The notes beneath the pieces were generated by a model. It made no database searches. It was not told the DNA's origin and saw only the letters and a list, made by a program, of their open reading frames with translations. Shown in pieces: positions 11,100 through 22,600 of a stretch of DNA of 64,000 nucleotides; position 1 is the stretch's first letter, and every line of letters begins with the position of its first letter. A program made the translations under genes and the position numbers. This DNA is from Fragum whitleyi. Taxonomy: Eukaryota; Mollusca; Bivalvia; Cardiida; Cardiidae. The stretch covers positions 70,009,474 to 70,073,473 of the forward strand of contig OX411543.1 in the NCBI GenBank assembly GCA_948146395.1, written 5' to 3'.

Positions 11100-11197
11100 T
11101 ACGGTATCTTCCGGGACCATGGTTGATATCCCGGACTATAAAGTTGGCGGTTTGCACGTCTGAACAAAACTTGACAGGAAAACATATTAAAAATCAG
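11100..11197 (+). promoter_or_regulatory. Possible HAUS6 5' non-coding exon and promoter
   Basis: An ETS-like TATCTTCCGGGACC and locally higher CpG content are followed by a consensus donor AAATCAG|gtatct at 11198. HAUS6 coding exon 1 has a good acceptor only 14 bases before its ATG, so an upstream non-coding exon is expected. This is the best candidate I see between the genes; only transcript data can confirm it. Confidence 0.25.
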
Positions 11198-11529
11198 GTA
11201 TCTTTTAAATTACTTAACGTGAAAATATTTGTTTGCAAGAATTAAGGCAATGTATACTTTAGAAAAATCAAATTACACTTAGTAAATAGCATATTTTTTA
11301 ACTGCTTGTAGCGTTTGAAATACGGTTTCGGTCCCATTTCTCTTCGTACTAAAATAAACACTCACTGCCTTAGCCTTTAGCTTAGGGAGTATTTTCAAGA
11401 TGTTATATGTTTATATGACACTGTTTTGAGATGTTGACAAGTTATGTAGTTTTATGCATAGATTAAAGGTACGAAAACACGTTTTTGCCTCTACTACAAC
11501 TCTAATGATGATGCAAAAACTGTAGTTTC

Positions 11530-11817
11530 CAGGGATATTTTTGGATAAATTTCATGATGGGCCATTGAAATGGGCCATTGGCCCATGTCCCATTCATTTA
11601 CATGTAAAATCTTGGATTTTGATTGGCCATCTGTAAAATTGATGGGCCATTAGGAAAAAGTGGTGGGCCGAATAATCCTTAATACCTATCCTAGATTAAA
11701 ATTAGCATCAGATTTGGATAGTTTATATATGGGGCCCATCCAAAACTGTAATCAGAATTAGTCTAAAACAAATAGTTTGTCCTCAAAAGCAGTATGGCCC
11801 ATCCCAAATAATCCCTG
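11530..11817. mobile_element. CAGGGAT MITE (GGGCCAT-rich), intact with 5-bp TSD
   Basis: The termini CAGGGATATTTTTGGAT and ATCCCAAATAATCCCTG are inverted repeats. The 5-bp direct repeat GTTTC flanks both sides (11525-11529, 11818-11822). A relative interrupted by a foldback element is at 36198-36546. Confidence 0.7.
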
Positions 11818-11911
11818 GTTTCAATTCTAAAAGTTACAAATTAAGATTCTGAGTCATTTCTTGTGACTAAGCAAGGATTCACCTGGTCAAACAAATTCCA
11901 AGTAGGGTGCC

Positions 11912-13037
11912 AAGTGCTCTAGCTAGGTTTCCAAAAGGGCAGGGTGCACAGTGCCCTGAAAGGGCCATTTTGAGTCACGAAGTGGCGAGGAGGGGGAGGG
12001 TGTTTGAGGGGGTGTCCCCCTTGCACAAGGGGGGTTTGGGGTTAACCCCCTAGAAAATTTTGATTTTTAAGGGCTTAAAGATGGGCTCTGGTGAGTTTAA
12101 AAAAGGATTTTGGTATTAAAAAAGGGTAACTGTTTCAACTCCTCCAAGGGTCTCATCAGGCAGGTAGCAGTAGAAATAATAGATGGAAATACAGCAGATA
12201 TTCCCCTGCTTCAGTCTTTTCTCTTTTTTTTTTTTAATTTTTTACTTATTTTTTATTTTTTATTTCCTTTTAAATTTTTTTTAACCTAACTTTTTCTTTT
12301 CTTTTTTTTTTTTAATTCTATTTATTTATTTTTAACTTTTTCTTTTATTTATTTATTTATTTTTTTAATGAGGCAAACTTGCATTTATTCATTAGAATAA
12401 CTGAACATTTTTTTTTTTTTTTTTTTTTTTTATTCTTTATTTCCTCCAATAATGAAGATTATAAATTACAAAGAAATTACAAAGAAAGTTCATTTTTGCT
12501 AACTCAGTCAACAGTAATAAACCTAACAGGTTTTTGGGATTGAAATATATGCTCCCGAGACCTCAAACGACTCTAAATTTCGTTATGAAGGATGTAAAGG
12601 TTGATCATTACCCCTTTTTAACCTCGCTATAGCTTATCATAAGCATTTACTCGATAATCGCTGTTTGTTTTTGACTGTAAAATTGGTTTACGGGCACGCG
12701 CTAATTTCAATCCACAGATTATCGGATACTGCTTCCTTGATAAAGAATCGCGCGTTGTGATTGGTTGACTCGCCAATATAAGTCCCGCCCTTCTTCTCTA
12801 CTTGCTGTAATTAGTTATGGCCTTCGAGGGTTGATTATACGCATCGGCGATCACGTCATAGTTGGTAAATCCACTGAGAAAAGGCGTTAAATTTAGATAA
12901 TCGCTGATTTGACATGTAGAGCTACAATTTAGGGACTAGTTTAGGACAAGGCGATTGAAAAGAGGGCAGGGCGCCGATTTCAACGGCAGGGTAGGGCAGG
13001 GCGGGGGGCCCTTCTGAAAGGGCCTAGCTGGAGCACT
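11912..13037. mobile_element. DNA transposon remnant with AGTGCTCTAGCTAGG termini
   Basis: The left end AGTGCTCTAGCTAGG and the right end CCTAGCTGGAGCACT are inverted repeats (14/15). Both are followed inward by GGGCAGGG-rich tracts and flanked by GGTGCC on each side (11906-11911, 13038-13043). The interior contains long T-rich low complexity (12215-12435), a CpG-richer stretch with GTGATTGGTTGACTC, and no transposase. Confidence 0.6.
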
Positions 13038-13494
13038 GGTGCCCATTCACATACTGCAGTATGTAATTCACATACAAATATTACTCAGAACGCAGGAATT
13101 CACAACCGCTTTAGGTACATTTATTATGTTCAACAGTTCAAGAGATGCTGTTCATTGTACACAAAGAAATTATTTACATACAAAGATAAATAATGATAGG
13201 CATACACATAATAATGAAAAGTTTTACTTATTCAATCAGGATTAAAGGCAATATTTAGGTTATGTTAAGTCCATAATAGCAAATGATGGGCTGACTAATC
13301 GATATAATCAACAACCAGTTGGTTTGGGCTTCCGATGGCAACTATCGTCTCAATTAAGAAATCTCATAATCAGTTTGTAACGTGAATGGCAACCATTTAA
13401 TGTTTATTGTTATTACTGATGAATTTCACTTGGTTTGTCTGTTTGTTTTTTTCTATTTTTTTGGTAACACCCTTTTACTTGAAAAAAAATTTTT

Positions 13495-14517
13495 TTAGCT
13501 CGACTATTTTCAAAGAGAACCTGAGGTATTATGATCATCTTGGCATCATGCACGCTGATGTTGACATTGGCGTGACTAACTTAATAATTGGTCATGACTT
13601 TTGAATGGTAACTGTGGTAGAGCCTTCATATTTCACATGATGATTGCTTGGGACAAGACCTTTCTGTTGATTTCAAGTTCAAGGTCACCATGCAAGGTCA
13701 TGGTCATTTTTCATGATCAAATTTGTTAAAAAAAAATAAAGCTTTACAGGGTTTAGCACTAACTACTTTTTGACACCAGCTTGAGGGACTTGTTAGCCTA
13801 AAATAATACAGGTCCTACCTGATAACAACAGGTCCTGCATAAAAACCATGTTTGATTTTTAGCCATTAAAGGGATAAATTTTAGGAAAACATTGTTCATA
13901 AAGAAGAAATTTGTAATTTCTTCTTTTTTACAATGTTGTCCATGTGGTAATGCAAATTTTAGTAATTGGAAAGGCAATTATTTTTCAAAACTGAACGGGT
14001 TTGAAATACTCAGTTCTGCCATTTACAACAGGCCTGAAGGGCCTGCAGCATGATAACATCTACCAGTCCTCCCTAAAATCCACGGGTCTAAGGCCCAAGG
14101 ACTGGTGTTAGTGTCGATTCCTGCTTTAACATAGGCCATAACTTTTGAATGATAAGTGATGGGGCCTTCATTTTTCACATGATGATTGCCAGGACCTTTC
14201 TGTTAGTACCAAGTTCAAGGTAATCATTTAAGGTCAAGGTCATTTTTCAAGGTTAAATTTGTTTTAAAAGAAATACATCTTTAACATAGGCCTTAACTTT
14301 TCAAGTGATAGGGCATTCATAATGATGATCATGACGGTTATTTGATACTAGACCTTTCTGTTGGTACCAAGTTCAAGGTCATGGGTCAAGGTAATTTTTC
14401 AAGGTCAAATTTATGAAAAAATTAAAACTTTAATATTAAGTGATAAGGCCTTAGATTTTTTAATTAACCAGCACAGGTCTGCAGCCAAGCATTGCACCCC
14501 TAGGCGGTGCTCTTGTC
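13495..14517 (+). mobile_element. Helentron-like element, AGCTCGACTATT family, split by a MITE
   Basis: It starts TTTTAGCTCGACTATT, continues in ~165-bp units (GGCCATAACTTTTGAATG ... CAAGTTCAAGGTCA), and ends with hairpin GCACCCCTAGGCGGTGC plus TCTTGTC. The 377-bp CAGGG MITE interrupts it at 13747-14123. Isolated units of the same kind are at 21180-21330 and 31140-31790. Confidence 0.65.
13747..14123. mobile_element. CAGGG MITE, intact, 5-bp TSD CTTTA
   Basis: Termini CAGGGTTTAGCACTAAC and GTTAGTGTCGATTCCTG are flanked by CTTTA at 13742-13746 and 14124-14128. A neighbouring repeat unit at about 14270-14290 shows the unoccupied site (ATCTTTAACATAGGCC) with a single CTTTA. A central hairpin AGAAATTTG/...AATTTCTTCT is present. 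Confidence 0.8.
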
Positions 14518-15158
14518 TTAAACCAACCTTAGGAATGGACCATCAGTGGTAAGTGATATTCTAAAGAATACAACACATACATTTTGGTAATTTTTGGGTT
14601 TAGGGTCAAAAAGGCCCAATTACTAAAAGGCCCTGTCCAAAAAAGCCCACTATGAAAATTTGACAGAAAAGCCCACTGTCAGAATTGAATAAAATATTTT
14701 TACTTATGGAATATGGATGATATGAGTACTTGACTAACACTGTTATTTCTTGATTAACACTTGTGAAAATATTTTTGTCTAGTGTTCAAAGTGAAACCAA
14801 AAGGAATAACAACAGGATGATTTTAGAGACAAATTATTAAGATGATATAAAAATAATGTGTCATAATTATCAACATTTATTTATCTAAAAGGTATTTGAA
14901 GCATTGTAGGTCGGTTACGAGTATTTATGGGCACATTTGTCACATTGTCACATTAAAGAGTGGGCCTTTTTGGACTGGGCCTTTTTGGTCAACTCTGATA
15001 GTGGGCCTTTTTGACCCAGTTCTTTCTGACTCGGGCTTTTCTGTCAATAGGCCTTTTTGACCCAACACCTACCAATTGACCATCAATATCTATATCAAAC
15101 AACAAAGATATGAAGTTTTAAAACAAACAAGATAAAATATCTATATATTTTTATGCAT
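14518..15158. repeat. Diverged repeat with GGGCCTTTTTG termini
   Basis: The left part (about 14595-14665) reads GGTCAAAAAGGCCCAATTAC and similar. The right part (about 14955-15070) carries several GGGCCTTTTTGACCCA blocks, the complement. The whole is a degenerate inverted-repeat element of roughly 480 bp between the genes. Confidence 0.5.
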
Positions 15159-15240
15159 ATATATATATATAAAAAATTCAAGTAAACCAGAACAAGAATT
15201 ATATAAATAAAACAAAAAACGACACTAGAAATCAATTTTA

Positions 15241-15286
15241 ATAACGTGCCAACCGGTTTCGCTGCTGCTCATCAGGGCGACGTTAA
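15241..15286 (-). ncRNA. Type I hammerhead ribozyme motif (mirror copy)
   Basis: This is the exact reverse complement of the motif at 15312-15357, read on the minus strand: same core, bulged stem I, two-base-pair stem II and loopless stem III. Confidence 0.75.
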
Positions 15287-15311
15287 TAATTTAATAAAAA
15301 AAATTAAATTA

Positions 15312-15357
15312 TTAACGTCGCCCTGATGAGCAGCAGCGAAACCGGTTGGCACGTTAT
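15312..15357 (+). ncRNA. Type I hammerhead ribozyme motif
   Basis: The core CTGATGA (15323-15329) and GAAA (15338-15341) flank a short stem II, GC-AGCA-GC. Stem III would be ACC/GGT (15341-15346) with no loop, so it may act as a dimer, and the cleavage triplet GTT ends at 15347. Stem I pairs GCC (15320-15322) with GGC (15348-15350). After a single bulged C (15319), TAACGT (15313-15318) pairs with ACGTTA (15351-15356). All invariant core bases are present. Confidence 0.75.
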
Positions 15358-15386
15358 TAAAATTGATTTCTAGTGTCGTTTTTTGT

Positions 15387-15430
<44 letters not shown>

Positions 15431-15432
<2 letters not shown>

Positions 15433-16588
15433 TAAACCTTCAGACAAAAAAAACCACCAGTAGTCTTATTATGCTGAAGTGTACATTCATTCATTGAAGT
15501 ATTATTTTGATTTCTGAGAAACCGATTATGTTTTCAATCAAAGTTCATTTTGCTTTTCCAACTAAAAGCCGACAAGCTATTATGATTCGAAACAGATTGC
15601 CCAACACTATAAAAAGGTTATGATACAGATAGTGTCTGCCCATGTGTTATGGACATTGTATCTTTGTCATTTTATGACATGGGTGTCTGGAGGAGGCATG
15701 CTTATAACTTGCATCATTTTGAACCTATCTGCTTTAGAATTTTGTTGCAAAAGTAATCTGAATTTAAAAAGATTTCTGTTTCTCTTAATCCATCTGAAAG
15801 AATATATCGAAACTCTGAATTTCTAAAAAAGAAATCCTTCAAGTAATTCAGTGAAACACTTAAATCAACTCTTGTATTAATATCTCTTTCAATCTTTTTC
15901 AGTGAATCATTTGATACTGTTGGTGGATTCTTATCTAGATGATTGCACAGTTCAAAAAGTGAAATTATTAACTCAATGAATGTTACTAGATTTCACCTTG
16001 TATATAATGATAACTTTAAACCATTGGAGTAGAGACACAGATGAAAGCATCATGGAAGTGATTTTAGTATGACTGTTACTGAGAAAAGTCAAGGTATGGT
16101 TTATATAATCTTACCATTTGCTATATTATTAGAGAATAAAAAGAGACATTATACTTACGTAACAGGGGATAAATCTTTGGGTGTGTAATTTGCTTGTCTA
16201 GTGAAAATATTTCTCTAAACACGAAGAAAATAGATTTTAATAGCAGTTATAAGCTGATAATTGAAGCTCTTTGACTGTAGATATAAATTCTCCAGTGGGA
16301 GAACCTTGTAATGGTTGCAATATTGATTTATGAGGGAAGAATGGCAATTTTAGGAAAAAATATTCCCAGAACGGAAGGGGCCAATAATATGTCTTGCTTT
16401 TTATTAAAAACAAAAAAAAACTTGAGCAGGTTTTATACTATAGCTTTGGCCAATGTCTCCTTTTCTTGATGGCTTTGACACCTAGGAATTTCCCAGGTAG
16501 GACTTTCTACTATATTCTTCCAAGTTTGAATATTTATGCTGTTCTTCTACAGAAAACATATGTTTCTATTACAGTCATTGAACTCAGT
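15431..16588. other. HAUS6 upstream region, nothing recognised
   Basis: AT-rich DNA with no identified repeat. It contains the acceptor tctattacag (ends 16574) just before HAUS6 coding exon 1. The open frame upstream of the ATG from 16394 has no family similarity and is interpreted as intron. Confidence 0.5.
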
Positions 16589-16695
16589 ATGGAGGAATGT
16601 CCATTAGATATGAAGCAGTTGTTTTTCAACAACATGCAGTTACTGGGGTTTGATGTAGCAGATATGGAAGCCACAAACCACATTCCTTTCAACAA
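16589..16695 (+). CDS. HAUS6: HAUS6 coding exon 1
   Basis: It encodes MEECPLDMKQLFFNNMQLLG and the stretch to HIPFN, the first helix of the HAUS6 N domain. The donor is AACAA|gtaagtac. The exon itself probably starts at 16575, after tctattacag. Confidence 0.85.
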
Positions 16696-19600
16696 GTAAG
16701 TACTTGTGAGAAAAACGTTTAAAAGTTAAGGTGGAAGGAGATTTTCATTAGCCCTTTTTGTGCTCAATTTGAAATCAGTTTTAAATGAATTGACATTTCA
16801 ACCAGTCTTGCTTATTTTTCCCACAATAATTTAATAGAAAGCAGTCAGTATAGGGTAAAATCGGACTGCATTTGTTTCAGGGGTCGACATTTACACCAGT
16901 CCTCAGGCCTGAGCAGGAAGGACTAGCAGAAGTTGCCATGCTGCAGGACCTATGTCCATATAATTTCCAATTTATCCTGCTTTGGAAAAAAAGTTCCCTT
17001 TCCAAAACTCAATTTTTCTGATGCCCTTTGAAAAACAATGTGAAAAAAGAAGAAATTGCTTCTCACAAGCAATTTCTTCTTTTCCCACACTGTTTTCCAT
17101 TCAATTCACCCATTAAATTGCTTGAAAATAATCAAAGATTTTAAGGAGGACTTGTAATTATCTGGGAGGGCCTGTAATATTTTGAGCTAACAGGGGTCGT
17201 ATTCCCCAACCTATTCTAAATTTTAGAATTTAGTCTAGGCTAAATTGCCAAGTTTGGACTTTCCCAAGATTGAACTTAAGTGTGTATTCACCAACGCAAT
17301 TTAGAATAGACTTAATTTAGAACGGTTTGTACAGTACTTAAGCGGCCACAGACTTACGATGGTTCCCAAATTTTAACGAGGCGCAAATAAAAAGAGTAAC
17401 CATTAAGTTTCTGTCCTTCACTCTTAATTTCCCTCCTTGTTTATAAATGACATTTTATGTAATTTTTCAGTCGACATAAATTGTCATATCTAAAAATTCC
17501 ATATATTTTTGGGACATTTGATTGGCTGAATGCGAAGATCAATTAAATTAGCAATAATAACTTAGATTACAGCTGACAGAAACAAATGTGTTCATTTGGC
17601 AATCGATAAATAAACGGGAAATTACTCGCTGTAGTTACGGGATTTAGTTTTTCGACTGACAAACTGTGTATCATTTTATAAAGTAAATAAGGCAATTGTT
17701 TATGAGTAGTAATAATTGATGTGCGATGTATGGTTGTTCTGATACCAAAATTAGACTTTACAATAAGAAGTAAAACATTGAACAAGAAAAAAACAAAACA
17801 ACAAACTCAAAAAAAACTAAGCAACACGATTCCTAACTAAATCTTTCACCGAGAGAGCTTTCCAACTTTTCAATAAAACAAGTCGCTTTTCAAGATGTGA
17901 GAATTAAAATCTCTCTCCTTTAACTTGTCCCATGTTCATGATGTTGCTTTGCAGAAAGTATCGGCACCCAAACAAATAGAAACTTGAGTAAAAATGCACC
18001 AAGCTTTCAATTGCTAGAGTTGAAACGACAATCTGCCTTCGTAATCTTTCCTCCATCTGTCTCGTTCCTATCCATTCACCACCACCCCTGAGAACTTCAC
18101 CTTGCTTAAAATATGTTACTCCCTAATCATCATCCTCTCCTGTAAATGTAAATCCAATGTGAAATCCCTGAAAACTCGCCGAGAATATTGTAAAATTTAA
18201 CTCTCTGTTAATATGTAAACATACACATCAAGGTTAAATTGTGTCACAAATGTGTTTGACGTCATTCGATACATAATTCGACTGAAAACATAAATTATGT
18301 GTCAGAAAGGAAAATTAATGGAAGTTCTTTCTATTTTGACGTTTTATTTGTCTTAACTTTGATATAAGACCATGTTTTCCATCCGAAGCGAGGCGGACAG
18401 TCGCCATTTTTTCACATTTAGCATGGTAGGTATTAGACTTGTAAAAACGACTTTATTCTTAAGAATTTAGTCCATTCTGTTGGTGCGTTGGTGAATACGG
18501 CCCCTGGTCTTTGAAGCTGAAGGAAAAAAATGGTTAGGGTCAAACCCTGTAAACTGTGCAGGCTAATCCAAGTCTATACTATCTACTGAAGCCTTGTCTA
18601 CAATAGGAATAAGTTTTGAATAACATAGAAATAGTTTCTTCATGTCTTGAATGGTGAGACATTGTATATTGCAGGAATATGTTTGATTTGCCGAACAAGA
18701 GAGGAGCTGAGATAGTTTTACATTTCCTGTTTGAGAGATTGAACCCAACCATGTGCAGAGAAGTCTTCAGGTAGGAGAGTAATTTCCAGCAGAATTCAAT
18801 CAATTACATCTACAATACCGGGTAGATTTCCCATTTGGCCTTTTTTGCATGATGGATCACAACTAAAGTCAATACTGTGAGTACTTATTTGAATCACTTG
18901 ACAAAAAAATTCCAATGTTCACCCACAATGGATGGTTTGATGATATATTATTGAAAACTATAATTTGAAATAAAAACAAACAATGTCTGTAACTCTGTTA
19001 GTGTTTTTGACCCATTGCTGGGGAATTATTAACTTGTCAAAATGATAAGTGTTGACAATCCCCAAAGAATAGAATAAAGTGAATGGGAGTGTCAAAATTT
19101 TGGCTTCTGAAACTCAAAAAAGCCCTGTGATGACTATAATTCTTTGATACAGAATATTGGCTTGTGTCATAAAAGTTTATGATAAAGTTGTTTTATTGAT
19201 TTTCAGAGATATTTGGCCCATTTTAGAAAAGAAAAGAGAGGCAGAATTCAGAAAAACTTGTGCTAATTGGCTCAGGAATATTTCCCAGGTAAATACAATT
19301 GGTCTTTTTTCTGTATGAAAAGTTGTCTTGTAAACTAAGCTGTAACTTCAACAAATATAATATTATATAGTATGCAACTATCTTAAAATACCCAAAAGAT
19401 AAGGAATAATAAATTATTAAATTCAAGGTCAAAATTTAAATCTTTATCCCATACATTTAACTTGAAACCTTAATACTTTCTTGTAACTTCAAAGTTGTTT
19501 GAGATACCATGCTCATATTTGGATTTTACTTGATCAATATCTGTTAAATGCACTTATAGATTTTCAATCTATTTTGATTAGGGTCATATAATGATGTTGA

Positions 19601-22600
19601 ATTTGAAATTTTAACCATCATGAAAATTTAATCTACAAATTAATCGTTATTCTTATTTCAGGAAGACCCAGATTCTCATCTACCTAGAATTAATGCCTCT
19701 TTGTTTATGTCACCAGGGGGAGATAAGTTTTGCGAGCTTCTCTTTAACTTTTCTGGATACGTTTTGCAGAAAATACTAGAAAATGAGTCAGGTAGGTGTT
19801 ATTTCTTCCTTTCTAAAAAATTAATGCAAGTTCTTGTCCAATTATCTCTTGTTAATATTCACTGAGAAACCTGCAAAATTAATGACACATTTAGATAGTT
19901 TTATCCCCTTTTCGGTTCATTTTGCACTATTATACATCTCAGATAGTCCAACAATAAAGGCCTGGCTGGCACACTAACAAACTAATTGTCTTTCGGATGA
20001 GGTGTTAAACCGAGGTCCCGTGAGATGGTGCTTTACACAGAGCACGTTAAAGAACCATGGTGGATCTCAGCAGTAGTTTTGTCATGTGTCCTTGCACTAT
20101 CCCCCTTAACTAATCATCTTCTGGGCGCCTCGCTCATATGGGCATGTGCTAAGGTAACGACGATAAATAAACAGATTTACACACACAATTCCGATCCTGT
20201 AACAAAATTGCTGAATGAATCACTTGAGAAATATTCCCATTAAAGAGCATTTAACCAAAATATCCTCCACCTAGCAGCGTTCCTACAAATAAAGAAAAAA
20301 AAATAATATATTTAATAAGTAATTACAATAGTTTTGCATTGCCAGACATTCAGGATCTGTCCTAAGATTTAGTTTGAAACATGCTGATCTTAACAGAGTC
20401 AAGAATGGAAACTATATTGAGCAAGCCTTGGCAAGCTTAATACCTTTCTATTCTAGACGAGGTTAAGATCAGTTTGTGACAAATGAAAACAGGTAATATA
20501 TTCTTTTTCTCACATTTTGTATTTAAAAAACAATTATTGAAAAACTCTGATGACAGAAATACCACCAGAATTGTGTTAAAAGATTATGTGATGAAGTCAC
20601 TTAGAATATGTGTAAGACAAGGCTCTCTCTGATGGCTGTTTGTTAAAGAAGATAAGGGGGTAGATCACGGGTTAGGAGCTATATGAGAATACTGTATTAC
20701 TCTGTTTTCAGGCTCTAAACCATCAGACAGACTGAAATATTCCTCCCTATCATCACAGAATACTCATCATGATGATGTCATGATGAAGGCTATTATGTGT
20801 TCTAGTGTTAGACACAGGAAGAATTATTTTGATGTCACCCAGCTTACACTGAAGGCTGGAAAAACTTGGAAAGAGGCTGCAGAGTAAGTTTTTCAGTCAG
20901 GGATCTAATGACTAACTGTTTCTATTTATTGAGACAGAAACACATCACTTATTCTTATTTTCAGTTTGAAAGATGTCTGTCACAAGCCTATATTACAAAA
21001 CAAATCTATAGATTGTCTCTAGGAGATTGACAAAAGAATCATCACTGGTAGTTATAGATTTGTAAAATAGTTTTCCATCTGAATTTAGGAATATTAAATT
21101 TACGCCCCCACATTGATAGAACGGGTCAATTTTTTAGCCTGTCAGTTTGTAATATGTCCATCTTTAAAAAAAACCAACCCTAACATCAACCATAACATTT
21201 GAATTGTAAATGATAAGAGCCTTCATATTTCACACTATGATTGCTTAGAACTAGACCTTTCTGTTGGTACCAAGGTCATTGGTCAAGATCAAGGCCAATT
21301 TTTCACAGTCAAATAGGTGAAATTTGAAGTTGCACATTGAATTAAGTATTGCCACAGATTAAAGAATTGAAGTAAGGTTTGCTGTAGATTACCCTATTAT
21401 ATCTTGTTTAGTTATATATACTTCATTAAACTGTTCTTAATAGCTTTGAAAAGAATTGTGTTAGCTTAGTCGAATACAACATTACATTATAATGAAATTG
21501 TATTGAGTGTTGACACATTTATTAACAGGACATGATAGTAATTGAAAAGATTATCTAACCATCTTTAAAGGTCTTTGAAGGGCGATGTCCGATTTTCCAG
21601 CCATTTTCATTACGTACATTCAGGAGTTAAAAAATCAAAATATCATTCAAATAGAGAGATGGTCATATCATCAACAAATATGCGTCAGTCAACAATGATA
21701 AGGGGATAAAAATTCCATGAAAACTCCCCTTTAACAGAAAATTGTCATTATAAGGTGTAACAGAAGGTAATGGTTAGCTATCTGATAATGGGTGGTTGGT
21801 TAAGAGATGATAAAAAAACATTTGATTTATTATGAAATTAAATTTCAAACAGGCATTCTCTTTTCTCCTGGGGCCTGTTTTACTAAACGTCATACAAAAA
21901 TTAATCCCAAGTTAAAATTACAAATCATACCTGGTGTTTTCGTTCATTGTTAGATTCTCCTCTGCCTTTAAAAGACCATTCCAATGAGATAACTAATGGC
22001 AGACTGCTATATTTAGTTATTACTGTAGAATCAGCTTTAAATTTTTATGTAAAAAATCATAAGATGTTTAGTAAAACAGGCCCCTGGACTCTGGATTCAG
22101 AGTTATATGTACACACATGTAAAACAGAGGCTCCTGGACTCTGGATTCAGAGTTATATGTACACACATGTAAAACAGAGGCTCCTGGACTCTGGATTCAG
22201 AGTTATATGTACACACATGTAAAACAGAGGCTCCTGGACTCTAGATTCAGAGTTTGATGTTCACACATGTAAAACAGAACGCCTTGGACTCTGGATTCAG
22301 AGTTTGATGTTCACACATGTAAAACAGAACGCCTTGGACTCTGGATTCAGAGTTTGATGTTCACACATGTAAAACAGAACGCCTTGGACTCTGGATTCAG
22401 AGTTTGATGTTCACACATGTAAAACAGAACGCCTTGGACTCTGGATTCAGAGTTTGATGTACACACATGTAAAACAGAGGCCTCTGGATTCAGAGTTTTA
22501 TGTACACACATGTAAAACAGAGGATGGAGCAATTGAATTTTGAAATTACATAAAATTATCTAATGTTAAAAGGAGAAATATCGCTGAAAATGTATATTCA

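Larger units (their letters stand above)
15201..15397. repeat. Perfect 95-bp inverted repeat carrying hammerhead ribozymes
   Basis: The arms 15201-15295 and 15303-15397 are exact reverse complements, separated by seven A residues. The outer right arm runs into an (AT)n microsatellite (about 15391-15430), and the left is preceded by another AT run. Each arm contains one hammerhead core, so RNA from either strand carries one complete motif. Hammerheads with very short stem III are known from Penelope-like retroelements and animal retrozymes. I infer a relic of such an element joined head to head. Confidence 0.85.

Noticed and set aside
12215..12435. T-rich tract as retroelement poly-A tail
   Set aside because: It lies in the middle of an inverted-repeat-bounded element, is interrupted and mixed, and no retroelement body or target duplication adjoins it.
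16394..16588. N-terminal extension of HAUS6 in the same open frame
   Set aside because: The extension has no family similarity, and a good acceptor (tctattacag) lies between it and the ATG at 16589.
22086..22523. CRISPR-like regular repeat
   Set aside because: The 50-bp units are contiguous with no unique spacers, the host is an animal, and the units are diverging minisatellite copies.
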